64,000 nucleotides of DNA from Gari tellinella. Taxonomy: Eukaryota > Mollusca > Bivalvia > Cardiida > Psammobiidae. The position numbers and the translations under genes were made by a program. The notes under the pieces were generated by a model. The model was given only the letters and a program-made list of their open reading frames with translations, did no database searches and was not told the origin of the DNA. Shown piece after piece: positions 56,971 to 64,000 of the stretch (position 1 is its first letter; each line of letters begins with the position of its first letter). The stretch lies in assembly GCA_922989275.2 (NCBI GenBank), contig OV277858.1, positions 10,540,001-10,604,000 on the forward strand. Reading direction: 5' to 3'.

Positions 56971-58364
56971 ACAAGAGCCCCATGGGGCATATTTCGCTCA
57001 CCTGAGAATAGATTACAAATGTAGATAATGATTTATGTCCAGGACGGGGTATTTTTTTCCCTGATTGGCATAATTTGAACAATCTTGATAGAGGACCTGT
57101 AGATGATGCTATGTGCCAAGTATCTAAGATCAGGGTACTAGGGTTTCAGATAAGAAGATTTTTTAAAGTTTCCATTGAGAAATTCTATTTTTAGCTCCTG
57201 TGACCTACATATGCAAAATACTGGAACCATTTGAACAAAAAAGGTAACTTTAGGACATCTACACTAGAATTGTCACCATGCTGATATTAAAGCTCTGGCC
57301 ATATAAGTTTCAAAGGACAAGACATTTGAAATTTCACTATATAACTCAATGTAAAACTGTGACCTTGGGGCAGGGCAAATTTTGACCCCAGGGGCATAAT
57401 TTGAGCAAAATTGATAGAGGACCTGTAGGTGAGTCTATGTGCCTGCAGCCACATACGTAAGCTCTTGCCCTTGTAGTTTTTTACAATAAGTTTTTTTAAG
57501 TTTTTATAGAAAAAATATATTTTTAGCTCCTGTGACCTAGATATGCAACAGACATAAACCATTTGAACAAAATATATGCAAAGTATTCAGAAAAGTCATC
57601 ATACCAAATTGCAAAGCTCTGGCCATATTAGTGTCAGAGAAGATGAAATTTGAAAATGTCACTATATAACTCTATGTAAAACGGTGACCCCCGGGGCAGG
57701 GACAATTTTGACCCAAGGGGCATAATTTGAATAAACTTGATAGAGGACCTGTAGGCGTTGCTATGTGCAAAAAATCTAAGCTCTGGCTCTCGTAATTTCA
57801 GACAAGCAGATTTGTTTAAGTTTTCATTGAATAATATCTATTTTTAACTCCTGTGACCTAGATATGCAACCGACTAGAGCCATTTGAACAATATCGGTAA
57901 AGGGCATCGAGAACTGTCACCATGCCAAATATCAAAGCTCTGGCCATATTGTTTTTTTGAGTAGAAGACGTTTAAAAATTTCTCTATATAACTATTATGT
58001 AAAACATTGACCCAGGGTGGGGCCAATTTTGACCCCAGGGGCATAATTTAAAAAAAATGATAGAGGACCTGTAGATAATGCTATGTGCCAAATATCTAAG
58101 CTCTGGCCCTTGCAGTTTTTGACAAGAATATTTTTTAAAGAGTTCCTTGTTATTTCACTTTGGTTGCCATGGCAACCAGAGTTCTGCATTGTTTAAATTC
58201 TTTGAACGAATTTGAAAGAGCTTGACCCAAGGCACATTTCTGTAAAGCTTGGTTGAATTTTGTTAAGCGGTATAGGAGGAGATGTCGTTTGAAGCAATTG
58301 TTAACAACGACGGACGACGCACGAGGAAGGACGCCGGACACAGAGCAATCCCAATATCTCACCT
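56971..58364 (-). mobile_element. HINE-like element, 320 bp units (right-arm counterpart)
   Basis: Starts (plus orientation) ACAAGAGCCCCATGGGGCAT, then GCTCACCTGAGAATAG, continues through three units with AGCTCTGGCCATAT and TTTGACCCCAGGGGCATAA, and ends at CGACGCACGAGGAAGGACGC. Reverse of 32,884-34,264. Confidence 0.8.
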
Positions 58365-58686
58365 TGAGCCTTAAACAGAATGGAAAATCAAGGATTAAGA
58401 AGCTCAACTCCTGTAAACTAATAACACACATTTAACAGAAAACCATAACACTGACCCTAGGGGTCAATGTTAAAGTCACCAAACCTTGATACATTGTTGT
58501 CATTGAGCTGCATCAGCTTATGAAGTTTCATTACTATTGGTGCAGTTTGCTCAGCACAGACTTTTACTTTAATGGTGACCCTAGGGGTCAAGGTCAAAGG
58601 TATTGGTCACCAAACTGCAATGCATTATGGTCTACCCATTGAGGCGCAACAGCATATGAAGTTTCGTGACCGTAGTTGCAAATTTG

Positions 58687-58820
58687 TTACACGGCATTTT
58701 GGCAGGGTGTATGGGCTTGTATGACCGTTTTGGATTCCTTATTTCCTTCGCGCTCAGGAAATACGGAATCCAAAACCGTCATACCAGCCCGTACACCCTG
58801 CCGGAATGCCGTGTAACTAA
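58687..58820. repeat. 134 bp palindrome GTTACACGGCATT...GCCGTGTAAC (right arm)
   Basis: Near-perfect foldback: GGCAGGGTGTATGGGCTTGT, then ATGACCGTTTTGGATTCC, mirrors GGAATCCAAAACCGTCATAC, then CAGCCCGTACACCCTGCC, around CGCGCTCAGG. Better preserved than its left-arm partner at 32,431-32,570. It opens a spurious 128-codon frame. Confidence 0.85.
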
Positions 58821-59267
58821 TAATATCAATCTTAAAATAGATCGCATAGAAAATACAATAAATAATGTTGTATTTACCTCTTTATGGCCTATAAACGCTT
58901 TAACTTGGTTAAGGAACACAAAACTTCCAACACAAAATGCAAGTTCTTATACAACATATGACTCATGCCAGGTACCAAACTCGATGAGGGAACCAGCTAT
59001 ATGGTTACCCTTTCAAGCTTCGTACCTGGATGTATATGTACCATTGCAGTAACAAGCATTCCGTGTTACTTTCAACATGCTTTAAACAACCACCTGTCTA
59101 TAAAACAGAAAACAGGTTATGTCAATTAAAAAGTAAACAAATATTCACCTTAACATTGGTTGTGTCCAAATCCAGACTGGCTTTTATCTGCAACAAAAAG
59201 GATGTTTTTCAGTTTATACTTTAACCCGGCACATATCTTTTCATATTTGAAGATAAATTACCACTTT
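58821..59267. other. Arm segment, reverse of about 31,985-32,430; no gene
   Basis: Collinear with the left arm, including a degraded hairpin (CATGCTTTAAACAACC). No coding region. Confidence 0.5.
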
Positions 59268-59346
59268 AGTCAGGTTTAAAGTAAATCAGAACACGCCTTA
59301 AGGTGCAATATACTGCATTCTGCTTTACTTTCAGCCTGCTTTAAGC
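59268..59346. repeat. Hairpin repeat, AAAGCAGG family (right arm)
   Basis: CAGGTTTAAAGTAAATCAGA mirrors TTCTGCTTTACTTTCAGCCT, then GCTTTAAG, around CGCCTTAAGG. Counterpart of 31,899-31,982. Confidence 0.75.
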
Positions 59347-59489
59347 TACCATTTGATGAAATATAGAATTTATATCTTCCGATTCTTAGTCATGACTGTA
59401 CAAATTTAAACTAGACCTATCACAAATGGTGATTCATACCCCCAGTGGGGTCTTGTCACAAGAGATAAATGTTTCTGGATAAAGTTGAT

Positions 59490-60258
59490 GGACAGGTTCT
59501 TATGCATTGCACTCCTGATAAATGAGATATATCTGTATATGAAGTTTGAAGTCAATAGCTCTTATACTTTGGAAGTTATGTTCTGGACAAAAAATTGGAT
59601 AAAAGATATAACAACAAAGGGCAATAACTCCAAAACTACTGATGATAGAGTTATGGTTCTTGTGCACTGCACTCCAAGTCAATGAGATCTATCTGTATAT
59701 GAAGTTTGGGGTCAATATCTCTTATACTTTGGAAGTTATGCTCCGGACAAGCCTAAATTGGGTAAAAATATAACAACAAAGGGCAATAACTCCAAAAATA
59801 CTGATGGCAGAGTTATTGTTATTGTGCACTGCACTCTTAGTAAATAAGATCTATCTGTATATATGAAGTTTGAAGTCAATAGCTCTTATACTTTGGAAGC
59901 TATGCTCCGGACAAGCCTAAATTGGGTAAAAATATAACTAAGGGCAATAACTCCAAAAACACTGATGACAGAGTAACGGTTATTGCGCACTGCACTCCTA
60001 GTCAATGAGATCTATCTGTACATGAAGTTTGAAGTCAATAGCTATTATACTTTGGAAGTTATGTTTGGGACAAGTCTAAAATTGATAAAAATAACAAAGG
60101 GCAATAACTCCAAAAATACTGACGTCAGAGTAATGGTTCTTGCGCACTGCACTCCTGGTCAATAAGGTCTATCTGTATATGAAGTTTGAAGTCAATAGCT
60201 GTTATACTTTTAAAGTTTAGAAGTTATGCTCCGGACAAGCAGGACGAGCGGACGGACG
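59490..60258 (-). repeat. HINE-like tandem array, about 160 bp units (right-arm counterpart)
   Basis: About five units with TATGAAGTTTGAAGTCAATA, GCTCCGGACAAGCCTAAATT and AACAAAGGGCAATAACTCC. Ends AGGACGAGCGGACGGACGGA. Reverse of 29,165-30,314 with fewer units. Confidence 0.8.
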
Positions 60259-62133
60259 GACATGGTGACTCCAGTATAACCATCCACCAAAATTCGTTTG
60301 AGGGGGTATAATTATTTTCTTCTCCGGAGGATTAATTAGATCTATTAAAATTAAGCTGAGGTGGGCATTATTGGCGGTAGGTAGTCATCGGCATGCCCCT
60401 TTGTTATTTTATTTGTTCAATGATGATATAAAATTACCATAATTATAACATCACTTAGTCATTAAAAAGCAATGCCTAAGTTGATGGTATTATTGGCCGT
60501 AGGTAGAAATCAGCAATATATTAGGAGTCAAAATTAAATCAAGGTCAAGGCTAAATTGAGGTTGGGTAATATGAGTGAGTTAGTATTGTCTGTAACTAAG
60601 CATTTGAGTAGGCAGTATTGGTGCTAGACATAACAGTAAAATCTAGTTAACCTAGTTACGAATACGCCTCATTGCAATACAGGTTTTGAGTATTGCAATA
60701 TTCTTTATATCATCTGAGCATAATTATACGAGAAATGATGCCATGTTTAATTAAATGTAATTATGTGACAATTATAACATCCACAGCAAATGTCTGTGTT
60801 AATTTAGACTCTCTCTTGTATTTAGCCCTTTGCCTGATAGAAGCGCCTTTTGGCGCATTTTAATTTATTCCCTCCGCCAAAGAAAATAGCTTAAGATAAT
60901 ACAGGCATGAACATGAACAATTACAAATATTACTTATACATTAGCAAGTAGTGACTTTAAGCAGGTTGGAAGTAAAGCAGAATGTGCCCTAGGACGCATT
61001 CTGCTTTACTTTCAACCTGCTTTAAGCGGTCGCCTGCCTTCAAATCTAAAAACAGGCTATGAGGTTAAGGGTTAAAGCACTACTTTACCCTTTCAATGCT
61101 ATAAGTAAGTTTTCAAGGCTAATTTCTATCTAGTTTTAGTACTTACAAGTTGCCACAATATATTGTAATACGGTTCCTCTGTATTGTAATGTATTGCAAT
61201 ATGGTTTTCACTGTATTGTTACACGACTAGACAGGTCTATAACTATACTATATGCCTCGCCCTCTGCATCTATAGATGCAACGACCATCAAACAGAATAT
61301 CACCACATTCTGTGATCCAAGGCCTTGTATTAGTTCCAGTTGGTTGTGTAATCCAGATCACAGGAGAGGCGTAGTGTCGAGTGTGATCTGGATTACAAAA
61401 TAGATGGGTTCCTCGGAACATGTGTGTTACCTGCCAGCAAGCATCAGTAGAACATTCTCTTGCCGTAAAGAAATTTAATTTCAAAATCTTCAGTTAAACA
61501 GAATAAATCTTCATGAAAAGAAAATGTTGAAAAGGGGAACAACTCTCACAATATTCATACAATAGTTATGACCCTTGTGCAATACACTTCCACTTGTCAA
61601 GCTCTTTCCATCTTAAAAGCTTCAGTAGAACAGCAGTTTTCAGGGGTGACCAACAATAATTACACAAAAAAGTCGCAATGCAATACTTGTTATTTATTTT
61701 GATGAAGTCATACTTGGGTCTCGATAGAATCTGTTATTTTGGTAGGTTCGATTGAGAAGTGGGGTTTTGCAAATAACGCTCATAAAAGTGTTTGAGAACG
61801 GTTTTAAGCTATATCCTTTGGAGTAAAACATTTATAATAAAAGTGGGTGTCCTTGGTTATTTACCCTTGAAATGGAAATAAACTGTTCAAATTCATCAAC
61901 ACATATAATAGACTATGAATGAAAAAGGACATAACATTAAAAATATGCGCCAATACTGACGGTATTCGCCATTTCTATAAATCAATAGTTCAATAATGTT
62001 GAACTTAGTTTTACCAAGAACAAAGTCAAGCAGACCTGCGGTGAAAGTGCAGACTTGAAAACTGATCTAGAGCAACTCTACAGTTTACCAGACAAACAAA
62101 ATCCAAATATTTTTTTCTCTTCATTCTTGCATA
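60259..62133. other. 1.9 kb right-arm-only segment; no gene
   Basis: Absent from the left arm, where GCGGACGGACGG-type sequence abuts CTTTAGATCTAG directly. It contains a degraded TTATGCC-type unit (60,530-60,660), the best AAAGCAGG hairpin (60,955-61,028) and a 14 bp-arm hairpin GTAATCCAGATCAC/GTGATCTGGATTAC (61,348-61,396). No coding region and no clear flanking duplication. Confidence 0.6.
60955..61028. repeat. Hairpin repeat, AAAGCAGG family, near-perfect copy
   Basis: TTTAAGCAGGTTGGAAGTAA, then AGCAGAATGTG, mirrors CGCATTCTGCTTTACTTTCA, then ACCTGCTTTAAG, around CCCTAGGA. One or two mismatches in arms of about 33 bp. Followed by the family flank GCCTGCCTTCAAATCTAAAA. Confidence 0.85.
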
Positions 62134-62394
62134 ACTTTAGATCTAGAACTATATCTCTTGATTTTGTTTTTAAAATGGCCCTCTCGCTGCATTGTTTGAC
62201 CAGGGAAACCTACTCAAATACGGGTCCGAGTGCATTTTACTGCGACTTTTGGTCATATCTAGAAATAGCCTGTCAACCTTATCGTAGTATAAATAAGGCA
62301 TGGTTTGTAATAAGTTCTTCTCAAATCTATATTTAACTGTTTTATGACAAAAAGTGATGTTGCTAATTCAGTTAACAGCAAAAAAAACCGACTG

Positions 62395-63480
62395 TAATAC
62401 GCTAGGATTAGCCCGTAGCTGATGCTTCAGCCACAATCTCACTGTCCAGGTTCGGGTCCCCGTGAGTTCCGGTTTAGCAAACCGGCAGTCACCGGGAGTA
62501 CATGTACAACATTGGCGGCGCCGGGGACGACCAGCTCGATCCTGGATCGACCAGCTTCCACCGGCTAACTTCCGCGGATGCTTTAAAATGTTTAATACAA
62601 CCGGGGGGTCACCGGCACAAAAAATAGAACCGGCTTGATCCGGGGAATGCCGGAGCAACGCGGGATCTTTACCGCCACATTCGGGGCAGCTCCGGGCATC
62701 TACCCTGAACAACCTGGGTGTATATAATATGCCAGGATAAATTTGATTCATTTAAAAAAAATGCAGATTACTACATTTTATTTTTAGCGTTTCCGTTTCC
62801 TCTGTGTTTAAATAGGAAATAGTATCGTCCTCTCTATTGTATAGGGTAAATCTAATATTTAAAAATGAAATGCTTCTCTATAAATAAACGGCTTCAGGCT
62901 AAAGTCTTTATGTCCACTACTTTTTAACAAACAGTATGTAACCAGATCAGACGCCGGGCAAACTGTTTGAAACTCATATTAAAATGAAGTTTGAACAGTC
63001 TACACAATTATTATGTTCTATTCTATTGCATTTCCTTTGTATTTCATCTCATATACCCCGAGAGACAAAAGAGAATTTATACTAATTCACGTCCGCTACG
63101 GTTTATGTCCTTTCCGGCAAACACCGGGTAACGCCGGCACGTCACCGGTGAACAACCGGGGTTGATCGGGATGACACCGGTGGTCATCCGGATACCACCA
63201 GTGATGGCCGGGGTTACACCGTGTTATTATTATACCGGGGTTAACCGGGAACAGACCGGCCCTGCACCGTAACTACGCCGGGCCAAACTGGGAACTCACC
63301 AGGAAGGTCCGGCTTCACAACCGGTGCTCCACCAGGGGAGACACCGGGAAAGTGTGATCGCAATTTATTTTTTCATAAAGACCGCCCCGGCTCATCCAAG
63401 TCCACCGGCTATCTCAACCGGGCCGTACCGGGGCCAGCACCGGGACATTGAAATCGTGGCTTTAGCCAGGGCATTGCCTT
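62395..63480 (-). repeat. CCGG-dense repeat, copy 3 (right arm)
   Basis: Reverse of 26,880-27,547 plus 28,486-28,870, uninterrupted. The single TTAA at 62,808-62,811 (TCTGTGTTTAAATAGG) is the empty site for the left-arm TTAA element. The 127-codon minus-strand frame (62,368-62,751) runs through repeat sequence and is broken in the left copy. Confidence 0.8.
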
Positions 63481-63604
63481 CACCGAGTGCTTAGGCGGTC
63501 CCTTATCTGTTACGTTACTGTGATACCGAGAATCAAGTGAGTTAAGCTAATTTTCTTGACTCTATAAATTTCAGCCAATTATTCAGACATGACTATATTC
63601 TAAA

Positions 63605-64000
63605 GGTGGTGACTGGGGGTACGTGACCGTACCTCTAATACTCCTAGCGAGTCCTGTGAGGGTAGGCTAGGGATCCGTGAGAATATATTTTGTATCTAGC
63701 AATAGAGAACAGGACCTCTTACTGGAGGTCACATGTTGAGCAGAGGTCTGTATCACTGACGTACTGTAGTATCAGCGATTTCGGGATACAAATGGCAGAC
63801 ATGTAACCATTTAAAATCACTAAAAAGTTCGCTTTCGTTTATTTTTTTCGAAGTCACAGTCACTTCACAACAATACCGGACCTAACTACAGACGGTTTCA
63901 CTTGTGTTGAAGCATCATATGATTAAAATTATAACATCTTCTTTATCATTTCACAGTGGTTCTCACTGTTATTGGGACTTTTTCGCCGGCTTAAATCAAG
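63605..64000. other. Flank outside right arm; short dispersed repeat, no gene
   Basis: Begins with the repeat shared with 25,319-25,412 (GTGACCGTACCTCTAAT...GGTAGGCTAGGG). The remainder shows no gene. Confidence 0.5.

Larger units (their letters stand above)
45730..63604 (-). repeat. Right arm of giant inverted duplication
   Basis: About 17.9 kb, reverse-complement collinear with 26,761-43,528. Paired landmarks include TTATGCC elements 46,112/42,708 and 51,307/40,161, MITEs 50,927/40,961, SINEs 52,628/39,196, hairpins 55,228/36,796 and 59,268/31,899, palindromes 58,687/32,431 and the CCGG repeat 62,395/26,880. Right-only insertions: 46,883-48,283, 49,275-50,569 and about 60,259-62,133. Confidence 0.9.

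Noticed and set aside
58666..59052. 128-codon plus-strand frame
   Set aside because: Starts inside the 134 bp palindrome and runs through arm sequence; the left-arm homologue is interrupted.
62368..62751. 127-codon minus-strand frame
   Set aside because: Lies in the CCGG-dense repeat; the corresponding frame is broken or different in the copies at 28,486 and 1,205.
26761..63604. Giant inverted repeat as a sequencing or adapter-missing artefact
   Set aside because: Arm divergence of several percent and arm-specific insertions with exact target duplications are not expected from read-level artefacts. Misassembly of haplotypes remains possible and is noted in the finding.
26761..63604. Whole 37 kb structure as a single giant transposon (Polinton/Maverick-like)
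   Set aside because: No integrase, polymerase or capsid-like genes, arms made of unrelated nested repeats, and no matching target duplication at the outer edges (CCTGCC against GGTGGT).

Overview
The window is a gene-poor, repeat-dominated stretch of an animal nuclear genome. It is AT-rich and has spliceosomal introns, tRNA-derived SINEs, a non-LTR retrotransposon, terminal-inverted-repeat DNA transposons and many composite elements built from 140-320 bp tandem units. Those composite elements have hairpin ends, TCCG/ACGG-rich leaders and a terminal CTTG, and closely resemble the pearl/HINE (Helentron-associated) elements known from bivalves. The most likely source is a bivalve mollusc. I see no intact host protein gene, rRNA or CRISPR; the only recognisable coding remnants are two decayed mobile-element genes.

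Layout. 1-8.4 kb: CCGG-dense repeat, small hairpin repeats, an inverted-repeat-flanked 1.5 kb segment, a 500 bp foldback with nearly identical arms, and a 140 bp-unit tandem repeat. 8,410-18,190: a 9.8 kb DNA transposon bounded by TTAA and GGGTGTATCA termini. It carries a multi-exon gene for a protein with a HADNCPGQNKN motif (DUF7869-like, probable transposase). The gene is split by an 8-bp-TSD hAT-like insertion and broken by one frameshift and three stops. A 5'-truncated LINE and a 623 bp element with a TATA duplication are also nested inside the transposon. 18.2-26.7 kb: mostly anonymous DNA with a SINE-like unit and small MITEs.

26,761-63,604: a giant inverted duplication. Its two arms of about 17 and 18 kb run outward-to-inward through the same order of repeats around a spacer of about 2.2 kb. 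In one 200 bp stretch compared by hand the arms differ at about 9 positions. The arms serve as each other's empty-site control. A 930 bp deletion derivative of the TTAA transposon sits only in the left arm. A HINE-like element and a 1.3 kb element with a 13 bp duplication sit only in the right arm. A SINE is shared by both arms with the same target duplication, so it predates the inverted duplication.

The window is best read as layered transposition history: old HINE and SINE insertions, then inverted duplication of about 17 kb, then arm-specific insertions. The most novel material is the TTAA transposon family linked to the DUF7869-like gene, supported by an empty site, and the giant diverged palindrome.
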